Origin: Dactylosporangium aurantiacum
GTDB taxonomy: Bacteria > Actinomycetota > Actinomycetes > Mycobacteriales > Micromonosporaceae
DNA: 64,000 nt
Direction: 5' to 3'
Assembly: GCF_000716715.1 (NCBI RefSeq)
Contig: NZ_JNYJ01000001.1
Coordinates: 248,001-312,000 of the forward strand
Shown: in pieces, positions 1-8,106 of the stretch
Layout of the letters: every line of letters begins with the position of its first letter
Numbering within the stretch: the stretch's first letter is position 1
Notes under the pieces: model-generated
What the model saw: the letters and a program-made list of their open reading frames with translations, nothing else
Told to the model about the DNA's origin: nothing
Databases searched by the model: none
Position numbers and translations under genes: made by a program

Positions 1-222
1 GGCGACATCGAGGTGACCGACACGCCGCTGTCGCACGACGGCACGGTCCTGCAGGCGGTGTGCACGTACCGGCTCGACGGGCCGGACGGGCGCACCTGGT
101 CGCACCGGTTCGCCACCCGCCGGCTCAGCCGCGCCGACCTGCACGCCGCCCTCACCGGGGCGGGCCTGCGCTTCGAACGCCACCTCGACCCGGGCCGGCA
201 CTGGCTGACCGCCGCCGTGTGA
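1..222 (+). CDS. Class I SAM methyltransferase, C-terminal fragment
   Basis: Open from base 1 with no start in the window, so only the last 73 residues are present. The tail has alternating beta strands with the pattern LHAALTGAGL-RFERHLDPGRHWLTAAV, which resembles the final helix-strand-hairpin of class I SAM-dependent methyltransferases (a GFxxxxxxD element followed by a terminal strand). No SAM-binding motif is visible because that part lies upstream. It ends 25 bases before the MerR-type promoter of the next gene, so it is probably a separate transcription unit. The family call rests on the tail only and is tentative. Confidence 0.5.
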   Translation, partial: GDIEVTDTPLSHDGTVLQAVCTYRLDGPDGRTWSHRFATRRLSRADLHAALTGAGLRFERHLDPGRHWLTAAV

Positions 223-247
223 GCGGTGTGAGCCCGGTGACCGGCGC

Positions 248-278
248 TTGACCTGAAGCTCGCTTGAGGTTCGAGGCT
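248..278 (+). promoter_or_regulatory. MerR-family-type promoter with overlapping operator
   Basis: TTGACC at 248-253 serves as a -35 box. It is followed by a near-perfect inverted repeat, ACCTGAAGC (251-259) and GCTTGAGGT (262-270). The -10-like GAGGCT (273-278) sits 19 bases from the -35 box. This long spacer with a dyad in it is the hallmark of MerR-family activated promoters of the form TTGACCTnAAG...CTTnAGGT. The -10 box is 6 bases before the ATG at 285, so the transcript would be leaderless. No merR gene lies in the window; the regulator must be encoded elsewhere. Confidence 0.6.
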
Positions 279-284
279 GGGACG

Positions 285-1244
285 ATGAAGGCGATCGAGG
301 TGGCCCGCTTCGGCGGCCCGGAAGTCCTGCGACTGTGTGAGGTCCCCGACCCCGTCCCCGGCGCGGGCGAGGTCGTCGTCGACGTCGCCGCGGCCGACAC
401 CCTGTGGCTGGAGACGTCGGTGCGCGCCGGTGCCGGCGGCGCGTACTTCCCGGTGACCCTGCCGTACCGGCCGGGCGTCGGCGTCGCCGGGACCGTGTCC
501 TCCGGTTCGGGCGGGCGGCGGGTGGTGGCGCGGCTCGGGCACGACGGCGGCGGGTACGCGACCCGCGTCGCCGTCGCCGCCGACGCCCTGGTCGACATCC
601 CCGACGGCGTGCGGGACCGGACCGCGGCCGCGCTCCTGCACGACGGCGTCACCGCCCTGGCGCTCATGGACGTGGTGAAGGTCGTCGCCGGCGACCGGGT
701 GCTCGTCACCGCCGCCGCCGGCGGCATGGGCGCGCTGCTCGTCCAGGTGGCCAGGGCGGCCGGCGCGACGGTCGTCGCCGCCGCCCGCGGCCCCGCGAAG
801 CTCGCCGCGCTGCGCGCGCTCGGCCCGCTCGCCCCCGACGCCGTCGTCGACTACGGCGCCGCCGACTGGACCGACACGGTGTGGAACCTGACCGGCGGGG
901 TCGACGTGGTCCTCGACGGCGCCGGCGGCGACTACGGCCGCGCCGCGTTCGACCTCGTCGTCGACGGCGGCCGGTTCTCCGCGCACGGCATGCCGGCCGG
1001 TGCGTTCGCCGTCGCCGACCCCGACCTCGCCCGGGCCCGCGGCGTCACCGCGACCGGCATCGAGGCCGTGCAGCTGCGTCCGGACCGGTTCCGCGGCTAC
1101 CTGACCCGCGCCCTGCGCGACGCCGCCGCGGGCCGGCTCACGCCGCTGATCGGGCAGACGTTCCCGCTCGAGCGCGCCGCCGACGCCCACGCCGCGATCG
1201 AGTCGCGCACGGCGGTGGGCAAGACGGTGCTAACAGTCGCATGA
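285..1244 (+). CDS. Zinc-independent MDR oxidoreductase (quinone oxidoreductase-like)
   Basis: 319-residue medium-chain dehydrogenase/reductase. The N-terminal GroES-like domain begins MKAIEVARFGGPEVL, typical of NADPH:quinone oxidoreductases. The Rossmann motif AAAGGMGALL is at residues 143-152 and the usual Zn-ligand cysteines are absent, so it is expected to be a cytosolic NAD(P)H-dependent reductase of quinones or enones. Start: an in-frame TTG exists at 264, but ATG 285 fits the promoter (-10 at 273-278) as a leaderless start and matches the family N-terminus. The MerR-type promoter suggests induction by redox-active, electrophilic or toxic compounds. The 3' end overlaps the convergent rhodanese gene by 15 bases. 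Substrate unknown. Confidence 0.8.
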   Translation: MKAIEVARFGGPEVLRLCEVPDPVPGAGEVVVDVAAADTLWLETSVRAGAGGAYFPVTLPYRPGVGVAGTVSSGSGGRRVVARLGHDGGGYATRVAVAADALVDIPDGVRDRTAAALLHDGVTALALMDVVKVVAGDRVLVTAAAGGMGALLVQVARAAGATVVAAARGPAKLAALRALGPLAPDAVVDYGAADWTDTVWNLTGGVDVVLDGAGGDYGRAAFDLVVDGGRFSAHGMPAGAFAVADPDLARARGVTATGIEAVQLRPDRFRGYLTRALRDAAAGRLTPLIGQTFPLERAADAHAAIESRTAVGKTVLTVA

Positions 1245-1661
1245 GACCGCCCAGCGGGGCGCGGTCAGCTCGTCGGCCGGGCGCCGCTGCGGCCCGGCCG
1301 GCGACACGAACGTGAAGCCCTCCCGGACCCAGTACTCGTACCCGCCGAGCATCTCCTGCACCTGGTAGCCGAGCTTCGCGAACTCCAGCGCCGCGCGGGT
1401 CGCGCCGTTGCAGCCCGGCCCCCAGCAGTACGTCACGACCTGCGCGCCGGCCGGCACGACCTCGGCGGCGCGCGCGGCGATCCGCGCGGTCGGCAGGTGC
1501 ACCGCACCCGGCAGGTGCCCCTGCGACCAGGCCTGCTCGCCGCGCGAGTCGACCACGACATAGCCGGGCGTGCCCGCCTCCAGGGCCGCGTGCACGTCGC
1601 TGACGTCGGTCTCGAACCGCAGGCGTCCGGTGAAGTGCGCGATGGCAGCAGTGTTCGTCAT
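1230..1661 (-). CDS. Rhodanese-like domain protein
   Basis: 143-residue single-domain rhodanese. It shows VVVDSRGEQAWSQGHLPGAVHLP (the D-S-R and GH-PGA-H signature; quoted in part) and the active-site loop YCWGPGCNG, in which the first Cys is the predicted persulfide-forming residue. Such proteins move sulfane sulfur or act in thiol chemistry in the cytosol. ATG 1661 was chosen because it gives the normal domain start; a longer frame reaches 1691. It is transcribed divergently from the GlxA-type regulator and may be under its control. The C-terminus overlaps the end of the oxidoreductase on the other strand. Sulfur donor and acceptor unknown. Confidence 0.85.
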   Translation of the reverse strand: MTNTAAIAHFTGRLRFETDVSDVHAALEAGTPGYVVVDSRGEQAWSQGHLPGAVHLPTARIAARAAEVVPAGAQVVTYCWGPGCNGATRAALEFAKLGYQVQEMLGGYEYWVREGFTFVSPAGPQRRPADELTAPRWAVSCDC

Positions 1662-1686
1662 GCGCCCATCGTGCTGGGCGGGGCCC

Positions 1687-1726
1687 GCCACGCGACAGTG
1701 GCGTGAATGCCACCGTTCGCTAAGAT
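1687..1726 (+). promoter_or_regulatory. Divergent promoter region with three spaced half-sites
   Basis: GCCAC (1687-1691), GTGGC (1698-1702) and GCCAC (1709-1713) alternate in orientation at an exact 11-base period, about one helical turn. They form two overlapping palindromes between the rhodanese gene and the GlxA-like regulator. A TAAGAT -10 box follows at 1721-1726, six bases before ATG 1733 (leaderless). The likely role is an autoregulatory operator for the AraC-family protein; this is inference. Confidence 0.45.
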
Positions 1727-1732
1727 ACCGCC

Positions 1733-2710
1733 ATGCTGGACGTGTCGGTGCTCGTGTACCCCGGCATGTCGGCGTTCGAGACCGGCATCGTCACCGAGGT
1801 GTTCGGGCTGCCCCGCCCGGAGTTCGACCGGCCCTGGTACCGGCTGGCCGTCTGCGCCCCGAGCGACGCACCCGTGCCGATGATCGGCGGCGCGACGCTC
1901 ACCACACCGTTCGGGCTCGCCGAGTTCGCCGCCGCGGACACCGTCATCGTGCCCGGCGTCGCCGACGTCCACCGCGACCCGCCGGCCCCGGTCCTCGACG
2001 CGCTGCGCACCGCCCACGCCCGCGGCGCCCGCATCCTGTCCATCTGCTCCGGCGCGTTCGCCCTCGCCGCCGCCGGGCTGCTCGACGGCCGGCGCGCCAC
2101 CACCCACTGGCGCTACGCGCGGCTGCTGCAGCACCGGTTCCCGGCGGTGGACGTGGACCCGGGCGTGCTCTACCTCGCCGACGGCGACGTGTGGACCAGC
2201 GCCGGCAGCGCCGCCGGCCTCGACCTGTGCCTGCACGTCGTGCGCGCCGACCACGGCGCCGCGATCGCCAACGCCGTCGCCCGCCGGCTCGTCGTGCAGC
2301 CGCACCGCGACGGCGGCCAGGCCCAGTACATCGAGGCGCCGATGCCCACCACGGCGGGCGGCCCCGGCGCCGACGGGCGGATCGCGCGCAGCCTCGAATG
2401 GGCGCTCGCGCACCTCGCCGAGCCGCTCACCGTCGACACCCTGGCCCGGCAGGCGCACATGTCGCCGCGGACCTACCTGCGGCACTTCACCCGCACCACC
2501 GGCACCAGCCCGATCCGCTGGCTGATCCGGCAGCGGATCCAGGCGAGCCTGGCGCTGCTGGAGTCCACCGACACCCCGATCGAGCAGGTCGCGGCCGCCG
2601 TCGGGTTCGACACGCCGGTCACGTTCCGGCACCACTTCGCCGGCACGATGCGCACGTCGCCGTCGGCGTACCGGCAGGCCTTCCGCACCGGCGGCGGCCG
2701 CACCGCGTAG
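1733..2710 (+). CDS. GlxA-type AraC-family transcriptional regulator
   Basis: 325 residues. Residues 1-190 form a DJ-1/PfpI-like domain (begins MLDVSVLVYPGMSAFETG; nucleophile-elbow-like ILSICSGAFALAAAG), and the C-terminal ~100 residues form an AraC double helix-turn-helix (LTVDTLARQAHMSPRTYLRHF and PIEQVAAAVGFDTPVTFRHHF, the second ending in the AraC FRxxF pattern). GlxA-type regulators are usually activators whose N-terminal domain is non-enzymatic. It is divergent from the rhodanese gene with only 71 bases between them, which hold a symmetric operator candidate. A leaderless start is supported by TAAGAT at 1721. Ligand and other targets unknown. Confidence 0.88.
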   Translation: MLDVSVLVYPGMSAFETGIVTEVFGLPRPEFDRPWYRLAVCAPSDAPVPMIGGATLTTPFGLAEFAAADTVIVPGVADVHRDPPAPVLDALRTAHARGARILSICSGAFALAAAGLLDGRRATTHWRYARLLQHRFPAVDVDPGVLYLADGDVWTSAGSAAGLDLCLHVVRADHGAAIANAVARRLVVQPHRDGGQAQYIEAPMPTTAGGPGADGRIARSLEWALAHLAEPLTVDTLARQAHMSPRTYLRHFTRTTGTSPIRWLIRQRIQASLALLESTDTPIEQVAAAVGFDTPVTFRHHFAGTMRTSPSAYRQAFRTGGGRTA

Positions 2711-2721
2711 GCTCACCCGTC

Positions 2722-3516
2722 GTGCGCCTCTGGTCGACGCTCGTCGGTATCGGCTTCCGGCGATGGTCCACCTACCGCCTGGCGGCCTTCGCGGGCGCGT
2801 TCACCAACAGCGTGTTCGGCCTGATCCGGGCCGGCGTCATCACCGCCGCCGTCGCCGCGGCCGGCGGCACGCTCGGCGGCTACGACGCGCGGGCCGGCGT
2901 CACCTACGTGTGGCTCGGGCAGGCCCTCATCGGCCCCGTGTACTTCTTCGCGTGGAACGAGCTGGCGCAGCGCATCCGCACCGGCGACGTCGCCGTCGAC
3001 CTCGCCCGGCCCGTCGACCCGATGCTCGCGCACCTCGCCGCCGACCTGGGGCGGGCCGCGTTCGTGGTGCTGCCCCGCGGGCTGCCGCCGCTCGCCGTCG
3101 GCGCCGCCGTGACCGGGCTGGCCCTGCCCGGCGACCCGGCCGCGTACGTGCTCGGCGTGCTCAGCGCCGCACTCGCCGTCGTGGTGTCCTTCGCCTGCCG
3201 GTGGCTGGTGAACCTCAGCGCGTTCTGGCTGCTGGACCTGCGCGGCCCGATGACGCTCTACCTGCTGGTCACCAACATCCTGTGCGGGCTGGCCGTGCCG
3301 GTGCGGTGGTTCCCGGGGTGGCTCGCCGCGATCGCCGCCGCCAGCCCGTTCCCGTCGATGCTGCAGACCCCGATCGACGTGCTCATGGGCCGCAGCGCCG
3401 GCTGGGACGCGGTGCGGCTGCTCGCCGTGCAGGCCGCGTGGGCCGTCGCGCTGCTCGTCGCCGGCCGCCTGATCTTCACCCTCGGCAGCCGCAAGCTGGT
3501 GATCCAGGGTGGCTGA
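2722..3516 (+). CDS. ABC-2 type transporter permease (first of pair)
   Basis: 264-residue membrane protein with about six hydrophobic segments (for example VVLPRGLPPLAVGAAVTGLAL and LLAVQAAWAVALLVAGRLI, quoted in part). It begins MRLWSTLVGIGFRRWSTYR, the amphipathic N-terminal helix typical of ABC-2 permeases of the DUF990-like group. The GTG at 2722 follows the upstream stop by 11 bases. It overlaps the second permease by 8 bases, and that gene overlaps the ATPase by 4 bases, so the three form one exporter operon. Cargo (drug, lipid or other amphiphile) cannot be read from sequence. Confidence 0.82.
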   Translation: MRLWSTLVGIGFRRWSTYRLAAFAGAFTNSVFGLIRAGVITAAVAAAGGTLGGYDARAGVTYVWLGQALIGPVYFFAWNELAQRIRTGDVAVDLARPVDPMLAHLAADLGRAAFVVLPRGLPPLAVGAAVTGLALPGDPAAYVLGVLSAALAVVVSFACRWLVNLSAFWLLDLRGPMTLYLLVTNILCGLAVPVRWFPGWLAAIAAASPFPSMLQTPIDVLMGRSAGWDAVRLLAVQAAWAVALLVAGRLIFTLGSRKLVIQGG

Positions 3517-4318
3517 CAACCCCTACGCGGTGCTGGTGCGGCTGCGGATGCGGGCGCAGACGGTGTACCGGGGCTCGTTCGCCATCGACGTCGTGGCCAG
3601 CCTCGGCGCGACCGTCAGCGGATTCGGAGAGCTGTACGTCATCTTCGCCAACGTGCCGGCGCTCGGCGGGCTCGACTTCCCGGCGGCGGCGCTGGTCTTC
3701 GCGATCGGGCACGTCGCGTTCAGCGTCGCCGACCTCGTCGTCGGGCACCTCGACGCGCTGCCGACCTACCTGCGCGCCGGCACGCTCGACGCGTTCCTGC
3801 TGCGGCCGCTGCCGGTCCTCGCGCAGCTCGTCGTCGCGGAGATCTCGCTGCGGCGCTTCGGGCGCACCGCGGCCGGCACCGCGATCGCGGTCGTGGCGCT
3901 GGCCCGCTGCGACGTGGCGTGGACCCCGGCGAAGGCGGCGCTGCTCGCGGTCACCATCTGCGCCGGCGCGGCCCTGTTCGCCGGGCTGTTCGTGGCCGCC
4001 GCCGCCGTGCAGTTCTGGCTCGTGGAGGGCGCGGAGTTCACCTCGTCGTTCGTGTACGGCGGCAACTACGCCGCCCAGTTCCCGGCGAGCGTGTTCGCCA
4101 CGCCGGCCCGGGTGCTGTTCACGTTCGTCGTGCCGGCCGCGTTCGTCGCGTACCTGCCGGTGCTGACCCTGCTCGACATCCCCGGCGCGGTCCCCGGCGG
4201 CGTCCCGGCCGGCGGCGCGCTGGGCTGGTGCTCGCCGCTGGCCGCCGCGGCGGTCTGGACGGTGGCCCTGCTCGGCTGGCGGGCGGGTCTGCGGCACTAC
4301 ACGGGAGCCGGCTCATGA
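3509..4318 (+). CDS. ABC-2 type transporter permease (second of pair)
   Basis: 269 residues with about six membrane spans. The N-terminus (MADNPYAVLVRLRMRAQTVYRGSF) parallels that of the preceding permease, and the motif LRAGTLDAFLLRPLPVL matches the RxGxLDxxLxRP signature seen in both permeases of this ABC-2 subfamily (compare IRTGDVAVDLARPVDPML in the partner). The two presumably form a heterodimer. It starts inside the end of the upstream gene and ends in ATGA with the ATPase start, so the three products are translationally coupled. Substrate unknown. Confidence 0.82.
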   Translation: MADNPYAVLVRLRMRAQTVYRGSFAIDVVASLGATVSGFGELYVIFANVPALGGLDFPAAALVFAIGHVAFSVADLVVGHLDALPTYLRAGTLDAFLLRPLPVLAQLVVAEISLRRFGRTAAGTAIAVVALARCDVAWTPAKAALLAVTICAGAALFAGLFVAAAAVQFWLVEGAEFTSSFVYGGNYAAQFPASVFATPARVLFTFVVPAAFVAYLPVLTLLDIPGAVPGGVPAGGALGWCSPLAAAAVWTVALLGWRAGLRHYTGAGS

Positions 4319-5244
4319 CCGAAGCGATCGTCGTCGCAGATGCGCTGCGGCGGGTGTTCGGGGCGAAGACCGCCGTCGACGGGCTCACGTTCAGCGTGCC
4401 GCGCGGCGCCGCCGTCGGGTACATCGGCGCGAACGGGGCGGGCAAGTCCACCACCATCAAGATGCTCACCGGCATCCTCAAGCCGACGTCCGGCTCGGCG
4501 CTGACCTGCGGGCTGGAGCCGCTGCGGCACCGCCGGCAGCTCGCCCGGCGTATCGGGGTCGTGTTCGGCCAGCGCAGCCAGCTGTGGTGGGACCTGCCGC
4601 TGCGCGACTCGTTCCGGGCCCTCGGCGCCATCCACCGGCTCGGCCGCGACGCGCTGCGGGACCGCACCGCCGAGCTCGTCGACCGGCTCGACCTCGGCGA
4701 GTTCGTGGACACCCCGGTGCGGCAGCTGTCGCTCGGCCAGCGCATCCGCGGCGAGGTCGCCGCCGCCCTGCTGCACGGACCGCAGCTGCTCATCCTCGAC
4801 GAGCCGACGATCGGCCTGGACGTGCTGAGCAAGGAGCGGCTGCGGGTGTTCCTCACCGAGCAGCGGGCGCTGCACGGCACCAGCCTGCTGCTGGCCACCC
4901 ACGACATGGGCGACGTGCGCCGGCTCACCGAACGCATCCTCGTCGTCGACCACGGGCGGCTCGCGTTCGACGGCACCCTCACCCAGCTCGTCGAGCAGGT
5001 CGGCGCGGAACGCGTCGTGGTGCTCGACCTCACCGACCCGGCGCCGCCGCTGGACGGGATCCCCGGCACCCGGCTCGTCGGGGTGGAGGCCGGCGGGCTG
5101 CGCCAGCGGCTGTCGTTCGGGTCGGGGGAGACGACCGTCGCGGCGATCCTCGCCGTCGTCGCGCGGCGCGGGCCCGCCGTGCACGACCTGACCATCGAGG
5201 AGCCCGACATCGAGGCGGTGGTGCGCCGCCTGTACGCCTCCTGA
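4315..5244 (+). CDS. ABC transporter ATP-binding protein
   Basis: 309 residues: Walker A GANGAGKST (38-46), Q-loop Q86, signature LSLGQ (138-142) in place of LSGGQ, Walker B LLILDEPTIGLD (about 158-169) and H-loop H196 (LATHDMGD). The LSLGQR variant is common in ATPases paired with DUF990-like permeases. The C-terminal ~90 residues form a small accessory domain as in daunorubicin-type exporters. The ATG overlaps the stop of the preceding permease (ATGA). It should energise export by the heterodimeric permease. No dedicated regulator is adjacent. Confidence 0.9.
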   Translation: MTEAIVVADALRRVFGAKTAVDGLTFSVPRGAAVGYIGANGAGKSTTIKMLTGILKPTSGSALTCGLEPLRHRRQLARRIGVVFGQRSQLWWDLPLRDSFRALGAIHRLGRDALRDRTAELVDRLDLGEFVDTPVRQLSLGQRIRGEVAAALLHGPQLLILDEPTIGLDVLSKERLRVFLTEQRALHGTSLLLATHDMGDVRRLTERILVVDHGRLAFDGTLTQLVEQVGAERVVVLDLTDPAPPLDGIPGTRLVGVEAGGLRQRLSFGSGETTVAAILAVVARRGPAVHDLTIEEPDIEAVVRRLYAS

Positions 5245-5319
5245 GACGGCGCACCCGGCAGGACATTTGTCACCGCCGGGGCACGACACACGCATCTGCC
5301 CCCGCCGCCGGCCGGACCG

Positions 5320-5325
5320 TAGCGT
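5320..5325 (+). promoter_or_regulatory. Leaderless -10 box of the second ABC operon
   Basis: TAGCGT lies 6 bases before ATG 5332. Upstream at 5262-5271 is a small dyad, GACATTTGTC, in the 87-base gap after the first exporter. It could bind the NarL-type regulator of the same operon, but this is a guess. Confidence 0.4.
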
Positions 5326-5331
5326 CGGGGC

Positions 5332-6225
5332 ATGACAACGGTCGAGCTGGATCACGTGTCGTACGCCTACGGCGGAGCGACGCCCGCGGTTCGCGATGTC
5401 TCCCTGCGGATCGGGGCGGGCGAGGTCGTCGCGATGCTCGGCCCGAACGGCGCCGGCAAGTCCACGACGCTGCTCATGCTGCTGGGCATGCTGCCGCCGC
5501 GGACCGGCACCGTGCGGCTGTTCGGCGGGCCGGTCGCCGCCGCCGTCGCCGCCGGCCGGGTCGGCGCCATGCCGCAGGCCGGTGGGGTGCCGCCCCGGTC
5601 GAGCGTCGGTGACCTGCTGGAGTTCCTGCACGCGGTGTACCCGCAGCCGATGCCGGTCGCGGAGGCCCTGGCTTTGGCCGACCTCGGCGGGCTCGCCGGG
5701 CGGACCGTGGAGCGGCTCTCCGGCGGGCAGCAGCAGCGGCTCCGCTTCGCGATGGCCGTCATCGGCCGGCCCGACCTGCTGGTCCTCGACGAGCCGACGG
5801 CCGCGCTGGACGTGCAGGCCCGGCGGGAGTGCTGGGCGGCGATCCGCCGGTACGCCGCGCAGGGCCGCACCGTGCTGTTCTCCACCCACCACCTGGACGA
5901 GGCCGACGGCAACGCCGACCGGATCGTCGTGCTCGACCGGGGCACGGTCATCGCCTGCGGCACCGCCGCCGACGTGAAGCGCCGCGTCGGCGTGCGCACC
6001 GTGACCGTCACCGCCGGCGCGCCCGCCGGCTACGCCGACCTGCCCGGGGTCGTCGCGGTCGCCGACCGCGGCGGGCGGGTCGCGCTCACCACCACCGACT
6101 CCGACGCGACGGTGCTCGCGCTCGCCGCCGCCGGCCTGGTCCGCGACCTCGAGGTCGCCGGCGCCGGCCTGGAGGAGGCGTTCCTGTCCCTGACCGCCAC
6201 CGCACCGCGCACCGAAGGGGTCTGA
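5332..6225 (+). CDS. ABC transporter ATP-binding protein
   Basis: 297 residues with a complete ABC domain: Walker A GPNGAGKST (37-45), signature LSGGQQQR (129-136), Walker B LLVLDEPTAALD (149-160) and H-loop H186 (STHHLDEAD). A C-terminal regulatory-type extension of ~85 residues follows (DVKRRVGVRTVTVTAG onward), as in NatA/CcmA-like exporters. It is followed after one base by its permease and then by a DesK-type kinase and NarL-type regulator. ABC plus two-component quartets of this layout typically respond to cell-envelope or membrane stress; substrate unknown. Confidence 0.9.
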   Translation: MTTVELDHVSYAYGGATPAVRDVSLRIGAGEVVAMLGPNGAGKSTTLLMLLGMLPPRTGTVRLFGGPVAAAVAAGRVGAMPQAGGVPPRSSVGDLLEFLHAVYPQPMPVAEALALADLGGLAGRTVERLSGGQQQRLRFAMAVIGRPDLLVLDEPTAALDVQARRECWAAIRRYAAQGRTVLFSTHHLDEADGNADRIVVLDRGTVIACGTAADVKRRVGVRTVTVTAGAPAGYADLPGVVAVADRGGRVALTTTDSDATVLALAAAGLVRDLEVAGAGLEEAFLSLTATAPRTEGV

Positions 6226-6226
6226 C

Positions 6227-6964
6227 ATGCGCGCGTACATCCGGCTGGAGCTGCGGCGGCTGGTCCGCTCGCCCGGCATGCTCATCCTCACCGTGGTGAT
6301 GCCGCTGCTGAGCTACCTGCTCTTCACCAACATCCCCGGGCTCACCGGCCAGGAGCGCGACGTCGCCGCGACGTACGCGATGGTCAGCATGGCCGGCTAC
6401 GGCGCGGTCGGCGCCCTGCTCAACTACGCCTCCGGCGTGGTCGTCGACCGGTCGATCGGCTGGATGCGCCAGCTGCGGCTCACGCCGCTGTCGCCGGTGC
6501 GGGTCGTGGTCGGCAAGGGGCTCGCGGCGATGGCGACCGCGGTCGTGCCGGTGACCGCGCTGTGCGCCGCCGCGGTGGCGGTCAACGGCGTGCGGCTGGA
6601 CGCCGGGCAGTGGCTGGCGGTCGTGCCGCTGCTGTGGCTGGGGGCGGCGCCGTTCGCGCTGCTCGGCCTCGGTATGGGATACCTGGCGACCGCGCAGACG
6701 GTGCAGCCGCTGAACCTGCTCGTGTACCTGGGGATGTCGGTGGCCGGTGGGCTGTGGCTGCCGCTGGAGGCGCTGCCGGGCTGGGTGGCGGCGCCCGGGC
6801 GGTGGCTGCCGACCCACGCGTACGCCGACATGTCGTGGCAGGTGGCGTTCGGCGGCGCGCCGACCGTCGCGGACGTGGCGACGCTCGCCGCCTGGACGGC
6901 GGCGTTCACGGCGCTGGCGGTCGCCGGGTTCCGCCGGTCGGTCCGCGGCACCGTGAGCCTGTAG
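6227..6964 (+). CDS. ABC-2 type permease
   Basis: 245 residues with six predicted spans (LILTVVMPLLSYLLF, AMVSMAGYGAVGALLNYA, AAMATAVVPVTALCAAAVAV and others). The N-terminal segment MRAYIRLELRRLVRSPG and the coupling region RSIGWMRQLRLTPLSP are typical of ABC2_membrane_3-type exporters. It begins one base after the ATPase stop. It is the membrane partner of the ATPase at 5332 and is probably regulated by the downstream kinase/regulator pair. Confidence 0.85.
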   Translation: MRAYIRLELRRLVRSPGMLILTVVMPLLSYLLFTNIPGLTGQERDVAATYAMVSMAGYGAVGALLNYASGVVVDRSIGWMRQLRLTPLSPVRVVVGKGLAAMATAVVPVTALCAAAVAVNGVRLDAGQWLAVVPLLWLGAAPFALLGLGMGYLATAQTVQPLNLLVYLGMSVAGGLWLPLEALPGWVAAPGRWLPTHAYADMSWQVAFGGAPTVADVATLAAWTAAFTALAVAGFRRSVRGTVSL

Positions 6965-6993
6965 GCACCGGCGGGAGGACTAGGGTGGAGCGC

Positions 6994-8106
6994 ATGCCCG
7001 TGCAGCGGTGGAGGCCGTCGGCCGGTGGGCTGCTCTGGGTCGGGGTGTGGACGTTCCCGCTGCTGGACCCGGCCGGCACGGTCACCGCGACCCCGGGCGG
7101 GATCGTCGCCGGGGTCGGGCTCGGACTGTTCACGGTCGCGTACGCGCTGCTCAGCACGCTCGGCTTCGACCACCGCGAGGACCTGGAGCGGGTCGCGACC
7201 GTCTGGTTCGCGGGCGTGGCGGCGCTCGGGGTGGCCCTCGCCGCGGCGTACGGGGAGCGCTGGCTGATCGTGCTGCTGTTCGTCAGCGCGTGCGGCATGG
7301 CGGTGTACGGCGGCCGGGAGCGCATGACCGTGGCCCTGACGCTGCTGGCGGCGGTGCTGGTGCTGGAGGTGCTGCTCGGGCTGCTGCACCACGCGGACCC
7401 GGCGCGGCTGGTCAGCACCCTGGTCGCGACCGTGCTCGCGTCGGGTCTCGTCGGTGCGGTCCGCCAGATGGGCCGGCTCATCGCCGAGCTGCAACGCACC
7501 CGGGAGGCCCTGGCCACGGCCGCCGTCGCGGAGGAGCGGCTGCGCTTCTCCCGGGACCTGCACGACCTGCTCGGCCACACCCTGTCGGTGATCGTGGTGA
7601 AGGCGGAGGTGGTGCGGCGCATCGCCGAGCGCGACCCGGCCGCGGCCGCCGCGCAGGCCGCCGACATCGAGGACATCGGCCGGCGGGCGCTGGTGGAGAT
7701 CCGGGAGGCGGTCACCGGGTACCGGGAGGCCGGCCTGACCGCGGAGCTGACCCGCGCGAAGGGGATGCTGTCCAGCGCGGGGATCACCGCGTCGGTGCAG
7801 CGCACCGCGGACCCGCTGCCGGACGACGCCGACCGGCTCCTCGCCTGGGCGCTGCGGGAGGCGACGACGAACGTGGTCCGGCACAGCGGCGCGCACCGCT
7901 GCGACATCGAGATCGCCACCGTGGACGGCGCGGCGGCGCTCAGCGTCGTCGACGACGGCACCGCCACCGCCGCGGCCGCTCCGGCCGCCGGGTTCGGCAA
8001 CGGGCTGCGGGGGCTGACCGAGCGCCTCGGCGCGGCCGGCGGCACCGTGCAGGCGGGCGCCCGCGACGGGGGCGGGTTCGCGCTGGTCGCCCGGGTGCCG
8101 CTGTGA
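6994..8106 (+). CDS. DesK/NarX-type sensor histidine kinase
   Basis: 370 residues. About five or six hydrophobic segments occupy residues 10-160. A HisKA_3 dimerisation domain follows, with EERLRFSRDLHDLLGHTLS and predicted phosphorylated His190, then an HATPase_c domain (N-box REATTNVVRHSGAHRC, D-box VVDDGTA, G-box GNGLRGLTERL). No extracellular domain of size is present, so it probably senses membrane state. Start: ATG 6994 is 7 bases after TAGGGT (6981-6986), fitting leaderless transcription; GTG 6985 with GGGAGGA before it is an alternative. The stop at 8104-8106 overlaps a GTG at 8103, the first link of the repeat relay leading to the response regulator. Confidence 0.9.
   Translation: MPVQRWRPSAGGLLWVGVWTFPLLDPAGTVTATPGGIVAGVGLGLFTVAYALLSTLGFDHREDLERVATVWFAGVAALGVALAAAYGERWLIVLLFVSACGMAVYGGRERMTVALTLLAAVLVLEVLLGLLHHADPARLVSTLVATVLASGLVGAVRQMGRLIAELQRTREALATAAVAEERLRFSRDLHDLLGHTLSVIVVKAEVVRRIAERDPAAAAAQAADIEDIGRRALVEIREAVTGYREAGLTAELTRAKGMLSSAGITASVQRTADPLPDDADRLLAWALREATTNVVRHSGAHRCDIEIATVDGAAALSVVDDGTATAAAAPAAGFGNGLRGLTERLGAAGGTVQAGARDGGGFALVARVPL

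Noticed and set aside
4119..6817. Long antisense frames across the ABC transporter genes
   Set aside because: They lack any motif and mirror the strong third-position GC bias of the plus-strand genes, whose Walker motifs are clear.
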